Origin: Thioalbus denitrificans
GTDB taxonomy: Bacteria; Pseudomonadota; Gammaproteobacteria; DSM-26407
Direction of reading: 5' to 3'
Length of the DNA stretch: 64,000 bases
Assembly (NCBI RefSeq): GCF_003337735.1
Contig: NZ_QPJY01000001.1
Coordinates: forward strand, 426,650-490,649
Made by a program: the position numbers and the translations under genes. How positions within the stretch are numbered: position 1 is the stretch's first letter; each line of letters starts with the position of its first letter. The notes beneath the pieces were generated by a model. The model was not told where the DNA came from, did not search any database, and saw only the letters and a list, made by a program, of their open reading frames with translations. Shown here piece by piece: positions 25,333 through 33,342 of this stretch.

Positions 25333-26397
25333 ATGAACAGGAACAGATTGCCCAACTACCGGGTTCTCGCCGGTGCCGTGGCCCTGGCCGTGGGTTTCCC
25401 CGTACTGGCTCAAACAGGGCAGCTTCCCGCTCCCATCCAGTCGGCCATGCCCGGGCAATATGGATCATCTTCCAGCCAGGGATATCGGGGCGCCTATCCT
25501 TCGGTGCCGGGCCCCTACACATCCCCGAACGAAAGTTTCGGTCAGCAGGGATATGGTGGGCCGCAGGGCCCCGGCCAGGTCTACAACCAGCCACAGGTGC
25601 CGTCGGCGCCACCCTCCGGCGCTCCCTGGGGAGGGACGCCGGCCCCCGAGGAGACGCCCGGTCAGCGGGTCTGGCTTCCGCAGCAGTCGGAGTCGATGAG
25701 CGGCCCCGGGGGCGCACCTGGTTTCTCCGGCAGGCCCTACGGGCCGCAGGGGCCCACACCGGTCTACCGGCCGGACGACGAACTGCCGCCACCCGATACC
25801 CGCCCGCCCTTCTATGGCCCCGAGACCTCCGGGTCCCAGGGCTACGGCCAGGTCCCCCAGGGCTACGGCCAGGCCCCCCAGGGCTACGGCCAGGCCCCCC
25901 AGGGCTACGGCCAGGCACCCCAGGGCTACGGCCAGGCCCCCCAGGGCTACGGCCAGGCCCCCCAGGGCTACGGCCAGGCCCCCCAGGGCTACGGCCAGAT
26001 GCCCCCGGCACCCGTCTATCGGCCCGAAAGCGAATCGGCGGATGAGTCTCACGCGACCGGCCGCCTGCCGGCCCAGCCGGTGCCTCCCCAGCCCCAGGAA
26101 GCCGGAACCGGCCCGGCGGCGCCTGGCGGCCCGACAGAAATGCCCGTCTTCGGATCTGCGCCCCAGTCCCCGCCGGGGGATACCTATGACGCCCCCTATT
26201 CCGGCGGCGGCTATGGCGCACCGGATTACGGTCCGACTCCCGGAGCCGGTCCTTATGGCATGCCCCAGCCTCCAACCGGTTATGGGGGCGCGCGGGTGCC
26301 CGGTGGCTACAGTGCGCCTGGTTATGGGGGCGGCTACCCCGGCTATCCGGGGTATGGGATGCCCATGCCGCCCGGTGGCCCCGGTTACGGATATTGA
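25333..26397 (+). CDS. Exported Gln/Gly/Tyr/Pro-rich repeat protein
   Basis: A 354-residue protein with a signal peptide (cleavage near PVLAQ, residue 26) and no recognised domain. The mature part is low complexity, rich in Pro, Gly, Gln and Tyr, with eight tandem QGYGQAP heptapeptides in the middle and a Gly/Tyr/Pro-rich end. An ATG six bases upstream lacks spacing from the AGAGG site, so 25333 is chosen. Composition resembles structural envelope or sulfur-globule-associated proteins, and a sulfur-globule-type gene lies 1 kb downstream. Function is inferred only. Confidence 0.82.
   Translation: MNRNRLPNYRVLAGAVALAVGFPVLAQTGQLPAPIQSAMPGQYGSSSSQGYRGAYPSVPGPYTSPNESFGQQGYGGPQGPGQVYNQPQVPSAPPSGAPWGGTPAPEETPGQRVWLPQQSESMSGPGGAPGFSGRPYGPQGPTPVYRPDDELPPPDTRPPFYGPETSGSQGYGQVPQGYGQAPQGYGQAPQGYGQAPQGYGQAPQGYGQAPQGYGQAPQGYGQMPPAPVYRPESESADESHATGRLPAQPVPPQPQEAGTGPAAPGGPTEMPVFGSAPQSPPGDTYDAPYSGGGYGAPDYGPTPGAGPYGMPQPPTGYGGARVPGGYSAPGYGGGYPGYPGYGMPMPPGGPGYGY
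25837..26004 (+). repeat. Eight 21-base coding repeats (QGYGQAP)
   Basis: Eight near-identical 21-base units encode QGYGQ(V/A/M)P. The near identity at synonymous sites points to recent expansion by slippage or recombination. Confidence 0.95.
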
Positions 26398-26429
26398 ACG
26401 CGGAGGGCGACACGGGGCCTATCGTAACG

Positions 26430-27266
26430 ATGGCGTCTAATATCCACGTCCGTTGCCGGCTGACGAGGGCGTCAGTTGCCCTCGGACTTGCGTTCGGCTG
26501 TGCGATTCCCGTTTCCGGGGCTTGGGAAGGTGCTCCCTACGCCGTCGCCCAGGGTCCGCAGAGCCAGGGCTACTACGGCCAGGGTCAGGGCCAGGGTCAG
26601 GGCTTCTACGGCCAGGGTCAGGGTCAGGGCCAGGGCTTCTACGGCCAGGGTCAGGGCCAGGATCAGGGCTACTACGGCCAGGGGCAGGGCCCGGACCAGG
26701 GCTACTACGGCCAGGGCCGGGGCCCGGACCAGGGCTACTACGGCCAGGGCCGGGGCCCGGACCAGGGCTACTACGGCCAGGGTCAGGACCAGGGCTATTA
26801 CGGCCAGGGTCGGGAAGCGCCCAATTTCTCGGAATTTCCGCCCAGTGGCGCAGCGCCCGTCTATCGCGGGGGCCCCTATCCGGAGGAGCCCCAGGCCGGC
26901 CGGGGTGGCGATGGGGGCGGAAATCCCTGGCTGCCGGACAACCGCTGGCAGCAGGGTGGCCGTGCCGGCACCCACCCGGGTGGATCCCGTCGTCCCTGGG
27001 GGGAGTTGCCGACGAATGGGGGAGGCTCGCCTCCACAGCGATACGTCTATCCCGAGCCCAACGCGGCAGAGGGCGGGAACAAGCGTGACCGGGTGAAGGA
27101 GCGTGACTGGTCCCAGCCGGCACCGTCCTATCCCGGGGCATCTCCCTATTACTATCCTTATGATCCGCTCGCCCCCGGGCCGGGAGTCTGGCCGGGTGCG
27201 GGGGGGTATCCCGGTTCCGGCTGGGATTCCGGTCTGCCCTACGGGCTCTCGCCGTGGGGCTGGTGA
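26430..27266 (+). CDS. Exported Gly/Gln/Tyr repeat protein
   Basis: A 278-residue protein with a signal peptide (about residues 10-30, ending ISVSGA-like). The middle is built from YYGQGQ and GPDQGYYGQGR repeats (DNA about 26560-26815), followed by a Pro/Gly/Trp-rich part and a tyrosine-rich end (YYYPYDPLAP). No domain recognised. It begins 33 bases after the previous repeat gene. The ATG at 26430 is preferred over a TTG overlapping the previous stop, although no strong ribosome site is visible. Likely a structural envelope protein. Confidence 0.78.
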   Translation: MASNIHVRCRLTRASVALGLAFGCAIPVSGAWEGAPYAVAQGPQSQGYYGQGQGQGQGFYGQGQGQGQGFYGQGQGQDQGYYGQGQGPDQGYYGQGRGPDQGYYGQGRGPDQGYYGQGQDQGYYGQGREAPNFSEFPPSGAAPVYRGGPYPEEPQAGRGGDGGGNPWLPDNRWQQGGRAGTHPGGSRRPWGELPTNGGGSPPQRYVYPEPNAAEGGNKRDRVKERDWSQPAPSYPGASPYYYPYDPLAPGPGVWPGAGGYPGSGWDSGLPYGLSPWGW

Positions 27267-27420
27267 TGCCGCTGATCGTCAATGGGGTCATTGCCAACAG
27301 CCCGCCTCGTTCATGGTCGGGCGGCACAGGTCTCTTCCGGGCGGGTACAGTCTGTCCGAAAGGGGTGAAGGCACGCGTCATCGGCGTGCAAACTTTGGTG
27401 TGAGATAGGAGGATCCAAGA

Positions 27421-27762
27421 ATGAACAAGTTCGGCAAGATGCTTGCTGCAGCCGCCATCGTCGGAGCGGCCTCCCTTCCTCTGACCGCCAATGCCTGGTG
27501 GGGTCCGGGATGGGGCGGCGGGCCCTGGAATGGTTGGGGCGACGGCTGGGGCGACATGGACTTCTCCATGCGCGGAAGCGGTTCCGGCTATGGACGTGGC
27601 TATGGCTATCCCTACGGCTACGGCTACCCCTATGGCGGCTACCCCTACGGTGGCTGGGGCGGCCCTTACGGCTACGCCCCCTACGGCTATGGCTATGGCG
27701 CTCCGTATGCCCCGTATGGTTATGCGGCACCGGCACCCGCCGCTCCCGCCGAGTCGAAGTAA
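27421..27762 (+). CDS. Sulfur-globule-type protein
   Basis: A 113-residue exported protein with a clear signal peptide (cleavage after LTANA). The mature part begins WWGPGWGGG, contains WGDGWGDMDFSM, then runs of GYGYPYGGY and a short Pro/Ala end. This Gly/Tyr/Trp pattern is that of the sulfur globule proteins (SgpA/B/C type) of purple and colourless sulfur bacteria, which coat periplasmic sulfur deposits. The ribosome site TAGGAGGA is strong, and a hairpin follows the gene, fitting high expression. Confidence 0.85.
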   Translation: MNKFGKMLAAAAIVGAASLPLTANAWWGPGWGGGPWNGWGDGWGDMDFSMRGSGSGYGRGYGYPYGYGYPYGGYPYGGWGGPYGYAPYGYGYGAPYAPYGYAAPAPAAPAESK

Positions 27763-27835
27763 GGGGCTTGCCTAGCCCCTGGACGACAGGGAGTCATCCC
27801 TGCGACACCGGAGCGTGTCGAGATACAGTCCAGAC

Positions 27836-27863
27836 CCCGACGGGCGTTACGGCGCCCGTCGGG
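27836..27863 (+). terminator. 11-bp hairpin after the sulfur-globule gene
   Basis: CCCGACGGGCG pairs perfectly with CGCCCGTCGGG around TTACGG. The tail is ATTTCAC with no long T-run. It may partially terminate or protect the 3' end of the sulfur-globule transcript. Confidence 0.65.
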
Positions 27864-27889
27864 ATTTCACAATCAGGAGATGAGTGACG

Positions 27890-28675
27890 ATGCGCAGAGC
27901 CCTCATGGTGTTGGCGGCATGTCTGAGTCTGAGTCTTGGAATCGCGCAGGTGCAGGCTGCGAACGGTTCGGGCATCCAGTTTTCGGCTGAGGCGGTGCAG
28001 ACAAGCGCCCAGGGCGAACAGGGACCGGTGGCGAAGATGTTCGTCGGCGGGAACGGCATGCGCCGTACCGAGTACAGCCAGAACAACCAGCGCGTGGTTC
28101 AGATTGCCATGCCCAGCCAGGGCGTGATGTGGGTGGTATTTCCGGACCAGGGCAGCTACATGGAACGGCGTATGCCGACCATGGCCGCCGGCGGCACTGC
28201 CGGCAAGGACAATGATCCCTGTGCGGGACAGCCCGGCCTCGAATGTCGGCTCCTCGGAGAGGAGACAGTCAACGGCCGCCCGACGAAGAAGTGGGAAGTC
28301 AGCGCCAGTCAGCAGGGACAGGTGGTTACCATGACCCAGTGGATCGACAGTGAGCGCGGGTTTCCGGTAAGGCAGGAGACGCCTCGTGGCGGAGTGATGG
28401 AGTTGCGGATGACCGGCACCGAGGAGTTGCAGGGGCGCAGCGTCGAGAGGTGGGAGATGGTGATGACGCCGCCCGAGGGGCAGGGGCAGCCCATCCGTTC
28501 AGTCCAGTGGTTCGATCCGGAGCTCGAAATCGCCATCCGCGAAGAACTGCCGGACGGTTCGGTACGGGAGTTGCGCAACATCCAGGTGGGCGCGCAGCCC
28601 GAAACGCTGTTCCAGGTGCCGGCCGGCTATCAGAAAGTGGAACCGCCCGCCCAGCAACCCATGCAGCGTCGCTGA
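27890..28675 (+). CDS. Exported protein of unknown function (DUF4412/LolA-like)
   Basis: A 261-residue periplasmic protein with a signal peptide ending VQAA. Two repeated halves of beta-rich sequence are seen: MFVGGNGMRRTEYSQNNQRV near residue 50 and WIDSERGFPVRQETPRGGVM near 150. This layout (short strands, M/R pairs, 'WFD' and 'VP' end) suits a LolA-like or DUF4412 fold that binds a lipid or hydrophobic ligand. The AGGAG at 27875-27879 favours the ATG at 27890 over a GTG at 27884. Assignment is tentative. Confidence 0.75.
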   Translation: MRRALMVLAACLSLSLGIAQVQAANGSGIQFSAEAVQTSAQGEQGPVAKMFVGGNGMRRTEYSQNNQRVVQIAMPSQGVMWVVFPDQGSYMERRMPTMAAGGTAGKDNDPCAGQPGLECRLLGEETVNGRPTKKWEVSASQQGQVVTMTQWIDSERGFPVRQETPRGGVMELRMTGTEELQGRSVERWEMVMTPPEGQGQPIRSVQWFDPELEIAIREELPDGSVRELRNIQVGAQPETLFQVPAGYQKVEPPAQQPMQRR

Positions 28676-28747
28676 GTCTGAAGCCGTGCGTGTCCGGTCC
28701 GGGACCGGGCGCTCGGTAGAGAAACCCATCTAGCCGGAGGCGAGGGC

Positions 28748-29983
28748 ATGAACAGAATTCTGAGTTGGCTCCTGCGACTGGCCGCGCTGTCGGCGGTCGT
28801 GGCGGTGGCCTGGGTGGTCTACCTGGACACGAAGCCGCACCAGGCCCCGGTGCAGGTGGCGGAGCCGCAGACCGGGCTGTCCGGCGAGGCGAAAACCTCC
28901 ACCGCAGCAGAATCTGTCCAGCCACAGCAACCAATCGTCAAAGACGAAGAGTCGGCCCCCGGCGGGGCTGCGGAGGAGGCTGTCGTGACACCGCCCGCCG
29001 CGAGCGCCGGGGTGGGTCCGGAGACGGCGGCACCGGAGGCGGCGGCACCGGAGGCGGCAGCACCGGAGACGGCGGCACCGGAGACGGCAGCACCGGAGGC
29101 GGCGGCACCGGAGACGGCGGCACCGGAGACGGCGGCACCGGAGACGGCAGCACCGGAGACGGCGGCACCGGAGACGGCAGCACCGGAGACGGCAGCACCG
29201 GAGACGGCGGCACCGGAGGCAGCGGCACCGGAGACGGCGGCACCGGAGACGGCGGCAGCGGAGACGGCAGCGCCGGAGACGGCGGCACCGGAGACGGCGG
29301 CACCGGAGACGGCGGCACCGGAGACGGCGGCACCGGAGGCAGCGGCAGCGAAGGCGGCAGCACCGGAGGCAGCGGCAGCGATGGCGGCAGCACCGGAGAT
29401 GGCCCAGCCCCCGGAGGGTGCGCCCGGGGCGGTGGTCAGGAATGTGGAACGGGCGCCGGCGACGGTTGCCGGCGCCGATGGGCAGTCGGTCGGGGGCATG
29501 AAGGAGCCGCCGGCGGCGCCTGCGGAGACCGTAGTGGCCTCGGTGACGGAGTCCGTGGCGGAACCCTCCGGCATGGAGTCGGGGCAGCCGGCCGGAGAGG
29601 CGGGGCAGAGCGCTTCCGCGCAGGAGCCGCAACAGGACTTCATGGCACGTTGGCAATCTGCCCGCATGGCCGCCTGGCAGGGGCGCCTGGAGGAAGCCGA
29701 AGCCCTGTTCCAGTCCCTGCATGAGGAGCGCCCGGATGACTACGACCTTTCCGGTGAACTGGGTAATGTCCAGTTCGCCCTGGGACATCTCGCGGATGCG
29801 GCGCAGAGTTATTTCATGACCTCCCTGCGGCTGGCGGCGGACGGCTACGATGTGGATGCCGTGCGGCTCATGTGGACGGTGAAGCGCCTCGACCCTGAGC
29901 TCGGGACCCGGCTGGAGCATGATCTCCTGGGCGAGACCGCAGCCGAGGGCGAGTCCGGAGAAAGTGCCGCCGGGAGCGACTGA
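28748..29983 (+). CDS. Membrane-anchored protein with pentapeptide-repeat stalk and TPR end
   Basis: A 411-residue protein. One N-terminal membrane segment (about 5-26) anchors it. A linker leads into about 25 copies of a [10 protein letters not shown] pentapeptide (residues about 92-220) likely forming an extended periplasmic stalk, then a linker and a C-terminal helical domain with two TPR-like units ([40 protein letters not shown]). Good GGAGG site. The gene follows the unknown periplasmic protein by 72 bases. The role may be scaffolding in the envelope; no partner is known. Confidence 0.82.
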   Translation: MNRILSWLLRLAALSAVVAVAWVVYLDTKPHQAPVQVAEPQTGLSGEAKTSTAAESVQPQQPIVKDEESAPGGAAEEAVVTPPAASAGVGPETAAPEAAAPEAAAPETAAPETAAPEAAAPETAAPETAAPETAAPETAAPETAAPETAAPETAAPEAAAPETAAPETAAAETAAPETAAPETAAPETAAPETAAPEAAAAKAAAPEAAAAMAAAPEMAQPPEGAPGAVVRNVERAPATVAGADGQSVGGMKEPPAAPAETVVASVTESVAEPSGMESGQPAGEAGQSASAQEPQQDFMARWQSARMAAWQGRLEEAEALFQSLHEERPDDYDLSGELGNVQFALGHLADAAQSYFMTSLRLAADGYDVDAVRLMWTVKRLDPELGTRLEHDLLGETAAEGESGESAAGSD

Positions 29984-30459
29984 GCCCCGGCACAGGCCCC
30001 GTGGTTTGCCTCACGGCACCTGTGGACGGGAGTGTTTGGTACAGCGCTGGTTTGGCAGCCATTGGAGCGGGTGCGTGGCGATGCGTGTGGAACTCTGCGC
30101 AACCCATGGACGGGACCTGCTCCGCAACAACACACAACAAGAGTTACAGCCCGGAAAACCTGACCAAGACCACAGTCTGAGTCCCAGGGAAGCCCGACGG
30201 CGGGAAACGGGCAATCGAGCCTGTGTCCCGCGGTGTGCGCAATCAAGGCCGAGGATGGCTTCCCCGGAACTCCTCCCCGGGGCTCGACTGCCCACTTCCA
30301 TGGATGGCGTTGGCGGCACAGGTGGTCGAACGGCCGCCGACGTGCCGGCGCCGTGACCGATACCGCAGGCGACCCCGCCGGTGGTGAGGGGGTTCGGGTT
30401 CAGGCGCTGTATGACCGATGCAGGCGAGCAGCAACGTCTGCCAGACAGGAGAAAACCCT
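29984..30459. other. 476-base gap without a recognised gene
   Basis: Open frames exist but lack ribosome sites and sensible composition. Only weak hairpins were seen; no repeat or clear promoter. Confidence 0.5.
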
Positions 30460-31047
30460 ATGCGAGTCATCAGAAATCTCTTCGCCTTCATCGGCTTCGT
30501 CGTGGTGGTGGGGGCGGTCACCGTTGCCGTGCGCTATTCCGACCAGGTGCGGGCCGTTCAGTCCCTCGATCGGAAGGCCGGCGGTGTCTACCTGGAGATG
30601 GCCAACACCCTGCTCGAGACCGGAGACGCGGCTGCGGCGACGGTCTGGAAGTTGCCGGTGGAGGAGGGGCTGACGCCGGAAGAGGTGGAGCAGACCATGA
30701 AGTTCGCGGCGAACGAGCACAACTTCGCCAATGTGGGGGAACTGCCCTTGTCCCGGCAGGTGGAGCTCATGACGGAGAAGCCGTTTCCCTACCTGAAGAT
30801 CTTCATGTTCTGCAATCCGCTCACCGCAGCGAAGATGGTGGGCTACAGCATCGACACCTCCGCCTATCTGCCCTGCCGCATCATCCTGGCGGAGGACGCC
30901 GCCGGCAAGCTGTGGCTCATCTCGCTGAACCTGGACATGATGATCTATGGCGGGAAACCCCTCCCGCCCGAGCTGAAGGAGGAAGCGCTGAAGGTCAGGG
31001 AGGTGATCCTCGACATCATGCAGCGTGGCGCAAGCGGCGCATTCTGA
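30460..31047 (+). CDS. DUF302 domain protein, membrane anchored
   Basis: A 195-residue protein with one N-terminal membrane segment (about 6-24) and a periplasmic DUF302 domain in the second half: FMFCNPLTAAKMVGYSID, LPCRIILAEDAAGKLWL and the closing ALKVREVILDIM. DUF302 proteins are common near sulfur-oxidation genes, but their activity is not established. Starts after AGGAG. It is followed after an AT-rich 191-base gap by a coiled-coil membrane protein. Confidence 0.87.
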   Translation: MRVIRNLFAFIGFVVVVGAVTVAVRYSDQVRAVQSLDRKAGGVYLEMANTLLETGDAAAATVWKLPVEEGLTPEEVEQTMKFAANEHNFANVGELPLSRQVELMTEKPFPYLKIFMFCNPLTAAKMVGYSIDTSAYLPCRIILAEDAAGKLWLISLNLDMMIYGGKPLPPELKEEALKVREVILDIMQRGASGAF

Positions 31048-31238
31048 GCGCAGGGGTGGAATTCTGTGTATGTCAGCGCCATGAACTGTCATGCTGTGAG
31101 CCAGACAGGAATTGATGGCGGGACTGTATATATTAGCAATTTATGATACTCTTATTTAATCAAAAGAGATCAAGGAACTGCCAGAGGCCTCACCCGGAGC
31201 CATGACCGATCGGGGTGGGCATTATGAGGTAAGCCGGC

Positions 31239-31826
31239 ATGTCGGATAACAAGATTGAAAGCCTGCACCAGGGGGGCGCCGGGCGATCGGGGCCGGGGGT
31301 GACGGACCCCGAACTCGCGCACCAGTTCATGGAGCGGTTCACCCAGTCGTTTGAAACCAGTGCCCGGCGTTGGGAGCTGGTGGTCTACCCGTCCCTGTTC
31401 GCCTTCATCATTCTGGCGGCCTACGGCTTCTTCCTGATCTACAGCCTGACGGCGGACATGTCGAAGGTGGCCGACAGCGTGAACCGTCTCGCCGCCAACA
31501 TGAGCACGGTGACCGAAAATATGGTGGAGGTCAGCGGGAACATGGCCACGATGTCGGGGAACATGGCCACGGTTTCCGGGAACATGGCCAACGTCAGTGA
31601 CCGGATGGACACCATGAACGCCAGCATCTCCAAGATGGTGGATCAGCTGGATACGCTGGAGCCCATGCTGGTGAACATCGCCACCATGAACCAGAACATC
31701 GCCAGCATGACCCAGTCGGTGCAGACGATGAACCTCTCCATCGATCAGATGCGCCGCGACATGTCATCGCTGAACTACAGCGTCGGCCGGCCCATGAACT
31801 TCATGAACAAGTTCGTGCCCTGGTAG
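31239..31826 (+). CDS. Membrane protein with long heptad-repeat coiled coil
   Basis: A 195-residue protein with a cytoplasmic N-terminus, one membrane helix (about 50-70) and a long helical tail with regular repeats such as SGNMATMSGNMATVSGNMAN, giving Met/Val at heptad positions; this should form a coiled coil. The end is FMNKFVPW. The site GAGGT precedes the ATG. An AT-rich stretch before it (about 31120-31170) probably contains its promoter. No enzyme domain is seen; a scaffold or spacer role is inferred. Confidence 0.8.
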   Translation: MSDNKIESLHQGGAGRSGPGVTDPELAHQFMERFTQSFETSARRWELVVYPSLFAFIILAAYGFFLIYSLTADMSKVADSVNRLAANMSTVTENMVEVSGNMATMSGNMATVSGNMANVSDRMDTMNASISKMVDQLDTLEPMLVNIATMNQNIASMTQSVQTMNLSIDQMRRDMSSLNYSVGRPMNFMNKFVPW

Positions 31827-31842
31827 GGACGCGTCTCCGGGT

Positions 31843-32361
31843 TCAGGCGGACTGCGGAACGGGCAGGATCTCGAAATCGAGGGTGTCCAGGCTGCCGAGC
31901 GCATAGGTGGGTGCGTTGCCCACCCCGCCGACGGTCCCCGGATTGACCAGCAGGGTCGAGGTGCCGGCCAGGTTGGGCAGCCGCTCGATGGCCGGCCGGT
32001 GGTCGTGGCCGCAGCAGACCATGTCCCAGTCACCCGTGGCGGCCATGCCGCGGGCGTAGTGGGGGTAGTGCACCATGAAGATGCGCCGCCCCGCCAACTC
32101 CACCCCGGCATCCTGGCCGTGGTAGTGCACGACGCTGCCGGCCTCCGCGGCGACTTTCCCCATGGTGTAGAGATCCCCGGTATTGTTGCCGTGGATCACG
32201 TGAACCGGCAGCCCGTATTTTTTCACCACGCTCAGGGTGCTGGGCGCCACCACGTCGCCGCAGTGGATGACGGCCTCGGCGCCGCGCGCGGCGGCGTCCG
32301 CGACCGCCGCCTCCAGCAGGGTGCGGTTGTCGTGGCTGTCGGAAACGATGCAGATGCGCAT
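31843..32361 (-). CDS. YfcE/MJ0936-type metallophosphoesterase
   Basis: A 172-residue phosphodiesterase with the metal-binding series DSHDN (8-12), HCGD, GNNTG, and CCGHDHRP. The family hydrolyses model phosphodiesters in vitro; natural substrates are uncertain. The frame runs further upstream, but the ATG at 32361 gives the family start MRICIVSDSHDN. It lies 41 bases after the soluble pyrophosphatase gene on the same strand and is probably co-transcribed. Confidence 0.88.
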   Translation of the reverse strand: MRICIVSDSHDNRTLLEAAVADAAARGAEAVIHCGDVVAPSTLSVVKKYGLPVHVIHGNNTGDLYTMGKVAAEAGSVVHYHGQDAGVELAGRRIFMVHYPHYARGMAATGDWDMVCCGHDHRPAIERLPNLAGTSTLLVNPGTVGGVGNAPTYALGSLDTLDFEILPVPQSA

Positions 32362-32402
32362 GGGCTGGTGCGGGCGGCCGGTGACTGCCCGATTCTCCTG
32401 GC

Positions 32403-32951
32403 TCAGAACTTCGGCTGCACGGGAGCGTCCTTGTAGAGCTGGACGCTGGCCAGGATCTCCTCCTTGGCCGCCTCGGCATCGGCCCAGCCCTCCACGCGGA
32501 CCCACTTGCCCTCCTCCAGGTCCTTGTAGTGTTCGAAGAAGTGGGCGATCTGGTCGAGCAGCAGCTGGGGCATGTCCTCCAGTCCCTGGACCTTCCGGTA
32601 GGTGTTGCAGAGCTTGCTCACCGGTACGGCGAGAATCTTCGCGTCGTCGCCCGACTCGTCGGTCATCTTCAGCAGGGCCACCGGCCGGCAGCGGATCACC
32701 GAGCCGCTGATGAGCGGATAGGGCGTCACCACCAGCACATCGGCGGGATCGCCGTCCTTGGACAGCGTGTGGGGAATGTAGCCGTAGTTGCACGGGTAGT
32801 GCATGGCGGTGCTCATGAAGCGATCCACGAACATGGCGCCGGTCTTCTTGTCCACCTCGTATTTCACCGGATCGCTGTGTGCCGGGATCTCGATGATTAC
32901 GTTGATGTCGTTGGGCACGTCACGCCCGGCTTCGACCCTGTCAAGATTCAT
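32403..32951 (-). CDS. ppa: Soluble inorganic pyrophosphatase (family I)
   Basis: Hydrolyses cytoplasmic PPi to two phosphates. The 182 residues carry the family I sites: [16 protein letters not shown] near residue 30, YGYIPHT, the DGDPADVLV metal motif, and DDAKILAVP. It is divergent from the membrane-bound pyrophosphatase hppA, with a 391-base region between them. Two PPases with opposite energetics (waste or conserve) beside a PPi-using kinase suggests regulated PPi use. Confidence 0.96.
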   Translation of the reverse strand: MNLDRVEAGRDVPNDINVIIEIPAHSDPVKYEVDKKTGAMFVDRFMSTAMHYPCNYGYIPHTLSKDGDPADVLVVTPYPLISGSVIRCRPVALLKMTDESGDDAKILAVPVSKLCNTYRKVQGLEDMPQLLLDQIAHFFEHYKDLEEGKWVRVEGWADAEAAKEEILASVQLYKDAPVQPKF

Positions 32952-33032
32952 AACCGCTGGCCTCGATGGTTCGTCGGGTCAGACCGATTCCACACCCTGC
33001 ATTCCGCGATCTCCGCGTAGCGCGTACTGGCG

Positions 33033-33110
33033 CTGCCCCGGTATGCCCGGGGCAGGAAAGGTGCCGGCTTCGGCCTGGAAATTGTGATTCTGATCAAACG
33101 CACGATTATA
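33033..33110 (-). promoter_or_regulatory. ppa promoter region with FNR-like box and leader hairpin
   Basis: On the minus strand there is a perfect TATAAT at 33110-33105 (a TTGACG further up is only 13 bases away, so the -35 is unclear). Just downstream, TTGAT-CAGA-ATCAC (33097-33084) differs by one base from an FNR box. A 9-bp hairpin follows (33033-33041 with 33047-33055). An FNR box at the transcription start would repress. Confidence 0.4.
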
Positions 33111-33217
33111 CATTTGTGCGGCGCGTCAACGCCAATGGGTATTTCCGCCCCCCCACGGGGGAGGATGTGATGCGGCAGGCAGGCCACTGCGTGGCGGACT
33201 ATGTTGTGCGGGTAGGG

Positions 33218-33246
33218 TTGCACCGGCGTGACCAAAAGTGTATTTA
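33218..33246 (+). promoter_or_regulatory. Candidate promoter of hppA
   Basis: TTGCAC (33218-33223) and TATTTA (33241-33246) are separated by 17 bases. It gives a leader of about 90 bases. Confidence 0.5.
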
Positions 33247-33342
33247 ATGGCCTGCCAATAATCTATTTATAACGTCAGGGGAGGCCCGCCCCACAGGGAG
33301 ATGGGGCACGGGCCGACATCACTTTCTCACCAGGAGGAGTCC

